Notes: a model not told the origin generated them from the sequence alone. DNA of 7,397 nt from Frankiaceae bacterium (GCA_030840515.1 JAVEEJ010000062.1:1-7397); one strand, 5' to 3'. Shown: positions 1 through 6,834, counted from the first letter of the stretch. Numbers and translations: made by a program.

Positions 1-1037
1 CGCGCACTCGGACGGATGAGCCGCCCGGTGCGCTTCTGCTCGAGGATGTGTGCGCTCCACCCGGCGAGCCGCGCGCAGGCGAACATCGCGGTGAACATGT
101 TGGCCGGCACCTCGGCGTAGTCCAGGACGATCGCGGCCCAGAACTCCACGTTGGTCTCGAGCACGCGATCGGGCCGGCGTTCGCGGAGCTCGGCAAGCGC
201 CGCCTTCTCCAAGGCCTCCGCGACCTCGTAGCGGGGTGCGTCGAGCTCTTTCGCGGTGCGCCGGAGCACTCGGGCGCGCGGGTCCTCCGCACGGTAGACG
301 CGGTGCCCGAAGCCCATCAGCCGCTCGCCCTTGTCGAGCACGCCCTTGACGTAGCCGGTGGCGTCGCCGGTCTTCTCGATCTCCTCGATCATGCCCAGCA
401 CGCGCGAGGGGGCGCCGCCGTGCAGCGGCCCGCTCATCGCGCCGACCGCGCCGGACAACGCAGCCGCCACGTCGGCGCCGGTGGAGGCGATCACCCGAGC
501 TGTGAAGGTCGAGGCGTTCATGCCGTGCTCCGCCGCGGACACGAAGTAGGCATCCACTGCCTGCACGTGCTTGGGATCCGGCTCACCGCGCCAGCGCTTC
601 ATGAACCGCTCGACGATGGTGGCGGCTGTGTCGATCTCCGACTGCGGCACCATCGGCAACGAGATGCCGCGCGCGCTCTGCGCGACGAACGACAGCCCCA
701 TCACGGCGGCCCGCGCGAGGTCGTCGCGGGCCTGCTCGTCGCTGATGTCGAGCAGCTGTCCCAGCCCCCATGCGGGCGCGAGCATCGCCAAGGCCGACTG
801 CACGTCGACGCGCACGTCGCCGCTGTGCACCGGGATCGGGAACGGCTCCGCGGGTGGGAGCCCTGGGTTGAAGCGCCCGTCGACAAGCAGGCCCCACACG
901 TTGCCGTAGGACACGCGGCCGACGAGGTCTTCGATGTCGACGCCGCGGTAGCGCAGCGCGCTGCCCTCCTTGTCCGGCTCGGCGATCTCGGTCTCGAACG
1001 CGATCACGCCCTCGAGACCGGGGACGAACTCGGACAC
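1..1037 (-). CDS. citA: Citrate synthase 2 (CitA-type), C-terminus cut by the window edge
   Basis: Condenses acetyl-CoA with oxaloacetate to citrate, in the cytoplasm, at the entry to the TCA cycle. About 345 residues are visible. The N-terminus contains FVPGLEGVIAFETEIAEPD, followed by LRYRGVDIEDL. Later come FTARVIASTGADVAAALSGA, the first active-site His in SGPLHGGAP, the second in GFGHRVYRAEDPRARVL, then TNVEFWAAIVLDYAEVP and the CoA/substrate-end motif AGWSAHILEQKRTGRLIRPSA. As I remember it, this matches actinobacterial CitA (about 373 residues in Mycobacterium tuberculosis) nearly throughout, so about 28 residues are missing. The position of the catalytic Asp in E. coli-type enzymes (NVDFY) is Glu here (NVEFW), which I recall as normal for this subfamily. 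I chose the GTG at 1037 because AGGAGG lies 5 bases upstream. An in-frame ATG at 1073 would add 12 residues but has its purine tract directly against the start. A methylcitrate synthase role is less likely but not excluded. Confidence 0.93.
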   Translation of the reverse strand, partial: MSEFVPGLEGVIAFETEIAEPDKEGSALRYRGVDIEDLVGRVSYGNVWGLLVDGRFNPGLPPAEPFPIPVHSGDVRVDVQSALAMLAPAWGLGQLLDISDEQARDDLARAAVMGLSFVAQSARGISLPMVPQSEIDTAATIVERFMKRWRGEPDPKHVQAVDAYFVSAAEHGMNASTFTARVIASTGADVAAALSGAVGAMSGPLHGGAPSRVLGMIEEIEKTGDATGYVKGVLDKGERLMGFGHRVYRAEDPRARVLRRTAKELDAPRYEVAEALEKAALAELRERRPDRVLETNVEFWAAIVLDYAEVPANMFTAMFACARLAGWSAHILEQKRTGRLIRPSA

Positions 1038-1042
1038 GGCTG

Positions 1043-1048
1043 CCTCCT
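1043..1048 (-). promoter_or_regulatory. Ribosome binding site that decides the citA start
   Basis: A perfect AGGAGG on the minus strand ends 5 bases before the GTG codon at 1037-1035. It lies inside the reading frame that would be used if translation began at the ATG at 1073, so it argues for the shorter protein. Confidence 0.6.
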
Positions 1049-1053
1049 GCTGC

Positions 1054-1125
1054 GGATGGGGACCGTCAGTCATCCTCCCGCACGCCCCCGTTCGCTCGTC
1101 TGCCCACCCCCGGCAGGATGGGGAC
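1054..1125. repeat. 10-bp direct repeat in the citA/pdxH divergent region
   Basis: GGATGGGGAC occurs at 1054-1063 and again at 1116-1125, in the same orientation and 62 bases apart. The second copy touches the pdxH GTG start codon; the first lies upstream of the citA ribosome binding site. The spacing is close to six helical turns. It could be a paired protein-binding site or chance in G-rich DNA. No convincing -10 hexamer is visible in this gap on either strand. Confidence 0.35.
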
Positions 1126-1773
1126 GTGGACGAGGTGAGGCTGGAGGCGCTGCGCCGCGAGTACGCCGAGCGCGGGTTGGAGCCATCCGACCTGGGACCG
1201 ACCTGGCTCGACACCTTCCAGCGCTGGCTCGCCGACGCGGTGGCCGCGGCCTTGCCCGAGCCCAACGCGATGGTCGTCGCCACGGCGACCACTGCCGGCA
1301 GCCCGAGTGTCCGGACCGTGCTGCTGAAGGCGGTCGACCCGGAGGGCTTCGTCTTCTACACCAACCTGGACTCACGCAAGGGCGCGGAGTTGCGGGCGAA
1401 TCCGGTGGCGGCAGCAGTGTTCCCCTGGCACCCGCTCGAGCGCCAGGTGCGCGTCGAGGGGATCGTCTCGTTCGTCGACCGGGACGCCGTGCAGGCCTAC
1501 TTCGACAGCCGGCCACGTCCCGCGCAGCTCGCCGCATGGGCCTCCCGGCAGTCCGCGGTCCTCGCCAGCCGTGACCAGCTCGACACGGCGTTCGCGGAGA
1601 TGCAGGTGCGGTTCGCCGGCCAGGACCGCATCCCGGCCCCACCTCACTGGGGAGGTGTGCGCATCGCGCCGACTTCGGTCGAGTTCTGGCAGGGCAGGGC
1701 CTCCCGGCTGCACGACCGGCTGCGCTACCGATGGGACGCAACGGGTTGGGTCGTCGAGCGGCTCGCCCCGTGA
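1126..1773 (+). CDS. pdxH: Pyridoxamine 5'-phosphate oxidase
   Basis: FMN-dependent cytoplasmic oxidase that converts pyridoxine 5'-phosphate and pyridoxamine 5'-phosphate to PLP, the last step of B6 salvage. The 215-residue length is normal for the family. Visible landmarks: N-terminal LRREYAERGL (9-18); the FMN-phosphate region RTVLLKAVDPEGFVFYTN (63-80) with SRKG (83-86); FPWHPLERQVRVEG (99-112); SRQS (140-143); and the C-terminal family signature VEFWQGRASRLHDR (185-198), which fits the PROSITE-type pattern E-[FW]-W-Q-x4-R-L-H-D-R. The GTG at 1126 was chosen because AGGA sits 7 bases upstream and the family rarely has a longer tail. An in-frame GTG at 1135 is a close alternative. The open frame extends back to 970, but that part is antisense to citA and has no family similarity. 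It is divergent from citA and followed after 10 bases by an MFS permease, probably in one transcript. Confidence 0.95.
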   Translation: MDEVRLEALRREYAERGLEPSDLGPTWLDTFQRWLADAVAAALPEPNAMVVATATTAGSPSVRTVLLKAVDPEGFVFYTNLDSRKGAELRANPVAAAVFPWHPLERQVRVEGIVSFVDRDAVQAYFDSRPRPAQLAAWASRQSAVLASRDQLDTAFAEMQVRFAGQDRIPAPPHWGGVRIAPTSVEFWQGRASRLHDRLRYRWDATGWVVERLAP

Positions 1774-1783
1774 GGCAACTGCA

Positions 1784-3076
1784 GTGAGAGACCGGCTGCG
1801 CGCGGCGGCGATCGACCTGCGGCCGCTGCGGCGTCCGAACTACCGGAGGCTGTGGTTCGGCTCGTCGGTCTCCGTCATCGGCACCCAGCTCACCGCGGTC
1901 GCTGTGCTGCTGCAGGTCTACGCCCTCACCAAGTCCTCGTTCGCGGTCGGACTGGTGGGCTTGTTCGCGCTCATCGGATTGGTGGGAGTCGGCCTCTACG
2001 GCGGCTCGATCGCCGACGCACTGGACCGGCGACGCATCTCGCTGCTGACCTCGAGCGGGCTCGCGCTGCTGTCCGTCGTACTCGTGGTTCAAGCACTCCT
2101 CGACCTGCGCTCGGTTGCGCTGCTCTACGGCGTCATCCTCGTGCAGGCGGCGCTGTTCGGCATCGACTCACCGTCGCGGCAGGCGATGATCCCGCGGCTG
2201 ATCGACGTGTCGGAGCTGCCTGCGGCGAACGCGCTCTCGCAGGTGTCGATGAACGCCGGGTTCACCATCGGTCCGCTGCTCGCCGGCCTGCTGGTGGCGG
2301 CGAACCACGGCTCCTACTGGCTGCCCTACGGCATCGACGTGCTCACCTTCGCGGCGGCGCTCTACGCGGTGTGGCGGCTGCCGCCGATGCCCCCGGCAGG
2401 TGGAGGGACCCGCGCAGGTGTTGCCTCGGTCGTGGAGGGTTTCCGCTTCCTGGGCAGGCAGCCGGTGCTCCTGATGAGCTTCCTGGTCGACATCGTCGCC
2501 ATGGTGTTCGGCATGCCGCGCGCGCTCTTCCCCGCCCTGGCTGGGGAGTTCTACGGAGGAGGAGCGGCCACTGTCGGTGTGCTGACGGCTGCGATCGCAG
2601 TCGGAGCTGTGGTGCCCGTGCTGCTCTCCGGACTGCTGCGCAACGTGCACCGGCATGGCCGAGCCGTTGTGGTGTCCATCGTCGTGTGGGGGCTGGCGAT
2701 CGCGGCGTTCGGCTTCACCCGCCGGCTGTGGCTCGGCCTGCTGTGCCTCGCGGTGGCGGGAGCGGCCGACGCCGTGTCAGCGGTGTTCCGATCGACCATC
2801 CTGCAAGAGGCGACACCCGATGAGCTGCGCGGCCGGCTGGGAGGGGTGTTCATCGTCGTCGTGGCGGGAGGGCCGCGGCTCGGCGACGTGGAGTCGGGGT
2901 CGGTGGCCGCACTGACCTCGACCGAGTTCGCCGTCGTCAGCGGCGGCGTGGCCTGCGTGTTCGGCGTACTCGCTCTCGCCGCCGCTGTTCCTGCCTTCGT
3001 GCGGTTCGACGCCCGCAAGCTGCGTCATGGGCAGGGGCAGCTCGACCTCGTCCCCGACGCGGAAGAGCCTGCCTAG
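1784..3076 (+). CDS. MFS permease of the EntS/MFS_3 type
   Basis: A 430-residue inner-membrane transporter of the Major Facilitator Superfamily, with about 12 hydrophobic segments. It starts with the cytoplasmic stretch LRPLRRPNYRRLWFGSSVS (12-30), typical of this branch. It has the loop 2-3 motif GGSIADALDRRR (73-84), DSPSRQAMIPRL (128-139), a central loop PPMPPAGGG followed by VVEGFRFLGRQPVLL (216-230), and TPDELRGRLGG...GPRLGDVESG (344-372). These resemble enterobactin exporter EntS and the many actinobacterial MFS_3 proteins annotated after it. The substrate cannot be read from the sequence. No siderophore gene is nearby, so a siderophore role is not supported. The GTG at 1784 has GAGG 8 bases upstream, overlapping the pdxH stop codon (TGAGG), so translation is probably coupled to pdxH. 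The open frame upstream to 1571 only shadows pdxH. The stop codon is shared base for base with the converging udgX gene. Confidence 0.88.
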   Translation: MRDRLRAAAIDLRPLRRPNYRRLWFGSSVSVIGTQLTAVAVLLQVYALTKSSFAVGLVGLFALIGLVGVGLYGGSIADALDRRRISLLTSSGLALLSVVLVVQALLDLRSVALLYGVILVQAALFGIDSPSRQAMIPRLIDVSELPAANALSQVSMNAGFTIGPLLAGLLVAANHGSYWLPYGIDVLTFAAALYAVWRLPPMPPAGGGTRAGVASVVEGFRFLGRQPVLLMSFLVDIVAMVFGMPRALFPALAGEFYGGGAATVGVLTAAIAVGAVVPVLLSGLLRNVHRHGRAVVVSIVVWGLAIAAFGFTRRLWLGLLCLAVAGAADAVSAVFRSTILQEATPDELRGRLGGVFIVVVAGGPRLGDVESGSVAALTSTEFAVVSGGVACVFGVLALAAAVPAFVRFDARKLRHGQGQLDLVPDAEEPA

Positions 3077-3714
3077 CCAAGTGCTGCGGCCGCCACCCGT
3101 AGGTCGTGGACCAGGGCCGAGTACGCCGCCTCCCGGTCGTCCGCGCGCAGCACGGCCGACGGATGCGGGGTCACGAGGAAGCGCTTGGTCCCCAGCGTCG
3201 TCTCGCGTTCGATCAGGGTTCCCCGGTCGCGGGTCACCTTCACACTGGTGCCGAGCAGGGAGCGGATCGCGGTTGCCCCGAGGAGGACCACCAGCTCCGG
3301 GTCGATGGCGCGCAGCTCGGCAGTGAGCCAGGGCTTGCAGGCCTCGACGTGAACGGTGTCCGGCGTGGCGTGGATTCTGCGCTTCGGAGTCGGCGTGAAG
3401 CGGAAGTGCTTGACGGCGTTGGTCACGTAGGTCGCGCTCTTGTCGATGCCGGCCTCCTCCAGAGCCTTGACCAGGAGCCGGCCCGCGGGGCCCACGAAGG
3501 GCTTGCCGTCGCGGTCTTCGACGTCCCCGGGCTGCTCACCGACGAGGACCAGACGTGCCGTCGCCGGGCCGCGGCCGAAGACGGTCTGCGTGGCCGGCTC
3601 CCAGAGCGGGCAGCCACGGCACCCGGCGGCGGCGTCGCGCAACGCGGTGAGGCTGCCGCGCTCGGGCAGGTAGGCCGCGGCAGTCGGCCAGTCGGGCGGG
3701 ACCTTGACGCTCAC
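3073..3714 (-). CDS. udgX: UdgX-type uracil-DNA glycosylase (forms covalent uracil-DNA complex)
   Basis: A 213-residue protein of the uracil-DNA glycosylase superfamily, related to family 4 Fe-S enzymes. Motif A is GEQPGDVEDRDGKPFVGPAGRLL (59-81) and motif B is HPSAVLR (184-190). The diagnostic UdgX insertion KRRIH is at 111-115 (bases 3384-3370). In Mycobacterium smegmatis UdgX the His of this loop attacks the deoxyribose and leaves the protein covalently bound to DNA at the uracil site; His115 is the equivalent. Likely Fe-S ligands are Cys32 and Cys35 (CRGC) and Cys126 (EACKPW). The fourth cysteine of family 4 enzymes is absent, and His103 (VKHFRF) is the candidate replacement; that is inference. 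The GTG start overlaps the TGA of the upstream small membrane gene as GTGA, which implies translational coupling. The TAG stop overlaps the permease stop on the other strand. A plain family 4 glycosylase is the alternative, but KRRIH argues against it. Confidence 0.9.
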   Translation of the reverse strand: MSVKVPPDWPTAAAYLPERGSLTALRDAAAGCRGCPLWEPATQTVFGRGPATARLVLVGEQPGDVEDRDGKPFVGPAGRLLVKALEEAGIDKSATYVTNAVKHFRFTPTPKRRIHATPDTVHVEACKPWLTAELRAIDPELVVLLGATAIRSLLGTSVKVTRDRGTLIERETTLGTKRFLVTPHPSAVLRADDREAAYSALVHDLRVAAAALG

Positions 3715-4025
3715 GACCCGAACAGTGCCCGCAGGTTGTTGATGAAACCCAGGGCGAGCGCCAGCAGGAAGGAGGTGACGATCACGCCGACGAGAAGCTT
3801 CGCTGACCCGCCGCGCTTGCTCGCGGCCTCGGCGAACTTGCCGGTGCCCTGGATCATTCCTTCGATCGTGTAGGGCGAGTAGGCACGTTTGAGCGGCTCG
3901 GCGATGTAGGCGGTCGCGGTCCCGGGATCCTCGTCGTCCTGTGTGGGGTCGCTGCCGATCGCCGGCGGCGGGTGGGCCGGGTCCAGCCGCGAGAGCGGCA
4001 CATGGAAGGGGCGGTCGGGGTCCAC
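3711..4025 (-). CDS. Small single-span membrane protein of unknown function, coupled to udgX
   Basis: A 104-residue protein I do not recognise. Residues 1-38 are Pro/Asp-rich and look disordered (RLDPAHPPPAIGSDPTQDDE). Residues 39-72 are polar and may be amphipathic (AYIAEPLKRAYSPYTIEGMI, then a Lys/Arg-rich end). One strong transmembrane helix follows at about 75-96 (KLLVGVIVTSFLLALALGFI), and only about eight residues come after it, so it looks tail-anchored with the N-terminus probably in the cytoplasm. There is no signal peptide, cysteine or obvious motif. Codon use matches the neighbours and the frame is open throughout, and its stop overlaps the udgX start as GTGA; these support a real gene. 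The start at GTG 4025 has only a weak purine tract upstream (GTGAGA). An in-frame GTG at 4001 would shorten it by eight residues. Confidence 0.72.
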   Translation of the reverse strand: MDPDRPFHVPLSRLDPAHPPPAIGSDPTQDDEDPGTATAYIAEPLKRAYSPYTIEGMIQGTGKFAEAASKRGGSAKLLVGVIVTSFLLALALGFINNLRALFGS

Positions 4026-4050
4026 GCAGTCAGGGTCTCACCGAATCGCC

Positions 4051-4079
4051 ACGGGCGCGGCGCCGTACTCGCGCCCCGT
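4051..4079 (-). terminator. Terminator-like stem just after the subtilase gene
   Basis: GGGCGCG (4053-4059) and CGCGCCC (4070-4076) form a perfect 7-bp stem with a 10-base loop. Allowing one bulged C extends it to nine pairs (4051-4059 with 4070-4079). It begins at the last base of the subtilase TAA stop and lies before the next minus-strand gene at 4025. There is no T-run, which is common for terminators in GC-rich actinobacteria, so it may instead be an mRNA-stabilising stem. Confidence 0.42.
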
Positions 4080-6565
4080 TATCCGACACTCACCTGGTAG
4101 TTGCCGCCGCCGACGGTCCCACCGGTGTCGAGCTTCCACATCGGGTCGGTGGGCTTGGTGACGGTGAGCCGAGCCGTGTCGTGGTCCTTACCCGGCTCAC
4201 CGTTGTCTGTGACGGTCAGCGTGCAGCGGTAGCCGCTCGCGCCGTTGTAGGTGCACGCTCCGACCAGGGTTGCGGCCGACCCGCTGGCGTTGAAGCGGTC
4301 GACGCCGTCAGCGGCCACCGTGTTGCCGTTCCCGTCATCGAACCGGTACTGGCCCGAGGGCGCCTGCGCACCGGAGGTGTAGGCACCGGAGACGGTGAGC
4401 TTGTGCTTCGCGCCGCCCTCCAGCCACCAGCCGCCGCCGCTGCCCTTGCCGGGAGTGCTGGGCGGCGGGGGAGTGGGACCGACGGGCGTCACGGACGGCA
4501 GCACGACGCCCGCCCAGGTGATGGCCACCGAGGCGCTGGCCGCACCGGCGCGCACCGTGACGACCTGGTTCCCGGGCAGGTCGGACGCCGCCTGAGCGGT
4601 CGCCCCGCCCGTGCTCCGGCTCCAGAGCTCGGTGCTGCGCACCGATCCGACGCCGCTGGCCGACCAGGTAAGCGGCATGTCGGGCACGGGGTTGCCTGCG
4701 GCATCGAGCACGGTGGCCTTGAGCTCGTCGAGCTGACCGGTCACCGACGCGGGCGTCTTCGCCGAGAGCACGATCGAGGCGGGCGTGCCGGTGGAGACGG
4801 CGGTGCCCGGCGGATATGCCGCGGACCACAGGCCGTGGACGGTGTCGCTCGCCGTCGCGGTGCCGTAGGCGCGCACGGTCCAGGTGCCGGCCTCCGGGGT
4901 CGGGAAGCTCAACCGCTGGTTCGGCTGCGACGAGCAGAACGCCGAGTAGCCGTTGGGCTGCTGGGTCGGGTCGCAGCGCAGGAAGGTCGAGGTCACCGCG
5001 CCCGACGGCGAGGTCACGTCCATGTCGACGATCTGCGGGTAGGTGCCCCAGTCGGCCATGACGTCGAGGGAGACCGCACCGGGTCGCACGGCATAGCTGG
5101 CGCTGAACGATGACAGCCCGGTGTAGTTGCCGAGCGCAGAGCCACCCACCGTGCCCGTGAAGGACTTCACGTCGTACACAGCATCGGACGAGTACGTCGT
5201 CCACACGCCGCTCTTGGCGGCTTGGACAGCGGCCGTGAGGTCAACGATGCCGGCGCCCATCGAGTAGGCCTGGTAGGTCGGCAGGGCCCTTCGCGCCGTG
5301 GCCTGCAGGATGTCCTTCACCTGCGACGGGGTGAGCCACACGCCCCGGGCGCTGTGCGCGGCCTGCTGCATGACGGCGATGACGCCGGCGACCTGCGGTG
5401 AGGCCATCGAGGTACCGCTGGCGACCGCGTAGTAGGGCGTGTCCGCGGGGGAGATGACACCAGTGGTGCCGCTGCTCGCGTCCGCCGCTGCCGTGAGCGC
5501 ACCGGTGAGGGTGCGCACGCTCACGATGTTGTTGCCCGGTGCCGTGACGGTCGGATGCCAGAAGGGCGAGCCGGGGATGCCTCGCGACGAGAAGAAGGCG
5601 AGCTGGTTGACGCTGTCGCTGGCCGCGACCGAGATGGCGTGCGGGTTGACGCTGAAGGCGTTGAGGGCGTCGGTGCGGGGGCCGTCGTTGCCGGAGCCGA
5701 AGACCACGGAGATGCCCGCGTTCCACGCGGCGTCGATCGCGCCGTTGACCGGGTCGTCCGGGTCGTAGGCGGTGCCGTAGCCCGGGCCCCACGAGTTGTT
5801 GAGCACCCGGATGCCGTACTGGTCCTTGTGGCCGATCGCCCAGTCGAAGGCCCCGAGTACGTTCCACACCTCCGCGACCTCGCCGGTGCCGAGGCCGACG
5901 ACAGAGGCGCCGGTGGCCACGCCGCGGTAGAGCCCTGGGGTCTCGCTGGCCACGCCATACCCGGCCGCGATCCCCGCCACGTGCGAGCCGTGGCCAGAGG
6001 AGTGGTCGGTGGTGACCTGGTTCTCGAGATAGGTGATCGGGTCACCGCCGGTGCTGTCCTGCTTGCCGATCACGTCGACGTTCTGGATCGTCTTGACCGG
6101 GGTGCCCTTGCAGAAGGTCGCCGCGGCACAGAGGTCGGGGTGCGTTCCGTCGACGCCGGCGTCGATGACGCCGATGCTCACGCCGCTTCCGTCGTAGGGC
6201 AGCGCAGTCCCGGCGCCGACGCCACTGCCGTTCAGGGCAGAGACGCTGGCCGCGTCCAGCAGGTGGATCGAGCTGTTGGCGTAGACGCCCTTGACGTGTG
6301 GCATGGCCCGGATCAGGCCGATCGTGTCCAGCGGGGCGACCACCGCTGCGGCCGGCAGGTACCGGAAGCCGTGGACCGAGCCGGCGACCGCGCTGAGTGC
6401 CTCCAGGTCCTCGCTGCTGGGCGGCGCGGAGAAGGTGACCACGTAGCCACCGAGGCTCACCGCCTGGGCGGGTGCAGCGCTCAGCAGGGAGGCTGCCAGC
6501 CCTGCCCCAGCGGCCACAGCGACAGCCGAGCGGCGGGCACGGGCGGTGATCAGTCGGTTACGCAC
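4079..6565 (-). CDS. Secreted multidomain subtilisin-like serine protease (family S8)
   Basis: An exported endopeptidase of 828 residues. The signal peptide is 1-35: basic RNRLITARARR, an Ala/Leu-rich core, and a cut after AQA. Residues 40-100 look like an I9-type propeptide. The S8 domain is about 120-450, with Asp135 (VIDAGVD), His192 (HGSHVAG), oxyanion Asn293 (GSGNDGP) and Ser386 (GTSMASP) all intact, so it should be active. Residues about 455-585 look like a beta-sandwich of the convertase or pre-peptidase kind (ending FPTPEAGTWTVRAYG). Residues 594-685 resemble a bacterial Ig-like (Big_1) domain (ATVLDAAGNPVPDMPLTWSA). A Pro/Gly linker (693-712) leads to an unassigned beta-rich C-terminal domain (718-803). 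There is no LPxTG or C-terminal membrane anchor, so it is probably released. The six cysteines fall in three close pairs (146/152, 531/544, 771/781), fitting disulfides outside the cell. The GTG start is set by the signal peptide; its ribosome binding site is weak (GAGG, 9 bases upstream). Confidence 0.93.
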   Translation of the reverse strand: MRNRLITARARRSAVAVAAGAGLAASLLSAAPAQAVSLGGYVVTFSAPPSSEDLEALSAVAGSVHGFRYLPAAAVVAPLDTIGLIRAMPHVKGVYANSSIHLLDAASVSALNGSGVGAGTALPYDGSGVSIGVIDAGVDGTHPDLCAAATFCKGTPVKTIQNVDVIGKQDSTGGDPITYLENQVTTDHSSGHGSHVAGIAAGYGVASETPGLYRGVATGASVVGLGTGEVAEVWNVLGAFDWAIGHKDQYGIRVLNNSWGPGYGTAYDPDDPVNGAIDAAWNAGISVVFGSGNDGPRTDALNAFSVNPHAISVAASDSVNQLAFFSSRGIPGSPFWHPTVTAPGNNIVSVRTLTGALTAAADASSGTTGVISPADTPYYAVASGTSMASPQVAGVIAVMQQAAHSARGVWLTPSQVKDILQATARRALPTYQAYSMGAGIVDLTAAVQAAKSGVWTTYSSDAVYDVKSFTGTVGGSALGNYTGLSSFSASYAVRPGAVSLDVMADWGTYPQIVDMDVTSPSGAVTSTFLRCDPTQQPNGYSAFCSSQPNQRLSFPTPEAGTWTVRAYGTATASDTVHGLWSAAYPPGTAVSTGTPASIVLSAKTPASVTGQLDELKATVLDAAGNPVPDMPLTWSASGVGSVRSTELWSRSTGGATAQAASDLPGNQVVTVRAGAASASVAITWAGVVLPSVTPVGPTPPPPSTPGKGSGGGWWLEGGAKHKLTVSGAYTSGAQAPSGQYRFDDGNGNTVAADGVDRFNASGSAATLVGACTYNGASGYRCTLTVTDNGEPGKDHDTARLTVTKPTDPMWKLDTGGTVGGGNYQVSVG

Positions 6566-6621
6566 GCGGAGGAGCCTCGCCTGGTCGACCCCTGGGTTCC
6601 ATGGCCCGGAAGAACCATTGA

Positions 6622-6663
6622 CCGTCCGTGACCCGGGACGGCGGGGGAAGGGTGCCGCCGTCC
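6622..6663. repeat. Nested inverted repeats that could form alternative hairpins
   Basis: GGACGGCGG (6636-6644) pairs perfectly with CCGCCGTCC (6655-6663) across a 10-base loop. The same GGACGG (6636-6641) also pairs with CCGTCC at 6622-6627 across an 8-base loop. The two stems use the same bases and exclude each other. The element lies 57-98 bases upstream of the subtilase start, so it may be in that gene's leader, or it may be a DNA-level operator. Confidence 0.45.
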
Positions 6664-6821
6664 GATCTGCCGGGCCGCTGGCGTCACTGTCCGTCGCCGG
6701 GCGGCCGGCGGCCAGGTCCGCTTTGACCGGATCGGGCAGCCCGCCCAGCAGCGGCCGGGCGCGTGGCGGGTTCCTGGCAGCAGGAGGAATGGTCGTCGGG
6801 GCGGCGAAGACTCCATCCAAC

Positions 6822-6834
6822 GCCACCTGGTGGC
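6822..6834. promoter_or_regulatory. Operator-like palindrome upstream of the LVIVD-type gene
   Basis: GCCACCTGGTGGC is a perfect 6+1+6 palindrome, 31 bases before the ATG at 6866. It overlaps a second short palindrome, TGGTGGCACCA (6828-6838). The position would suit a repressor site overlapping a promoter or leader. The regulator is unknown, and chance is possible. Confidence 0.3.

Noticed and set aside
970..1125. A longer pdxH starting near 970
   Set aside because: The extra 52 residues are antisense to the citA N-terminus, carry no family similarity, and would exceed the normal protein length.
48..1574. A 508-codon plus-strand open frame
   Set aside because: It is antisense to citA and then overlaps pdxH out of frame. 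The product is Arg/Gly/Ala-rich without any family motif, while the frames it shadows match known enzymes throughout.
3941..5113. A 390-codon plus-strand open frame opposite the subtilase
   Set aside because: It is a GC-driven shadow of the subtilase gene; the product is Arg/Gly/Ala-rich with no recognisable domain.
6618..6728. TTGACC hexamers at 6618 and 6723 as sigma-70-like promoters
   Set aside because: No acceptable -10 hexamer lies 16-18 bases downstream of either; the region has no TA step at all.
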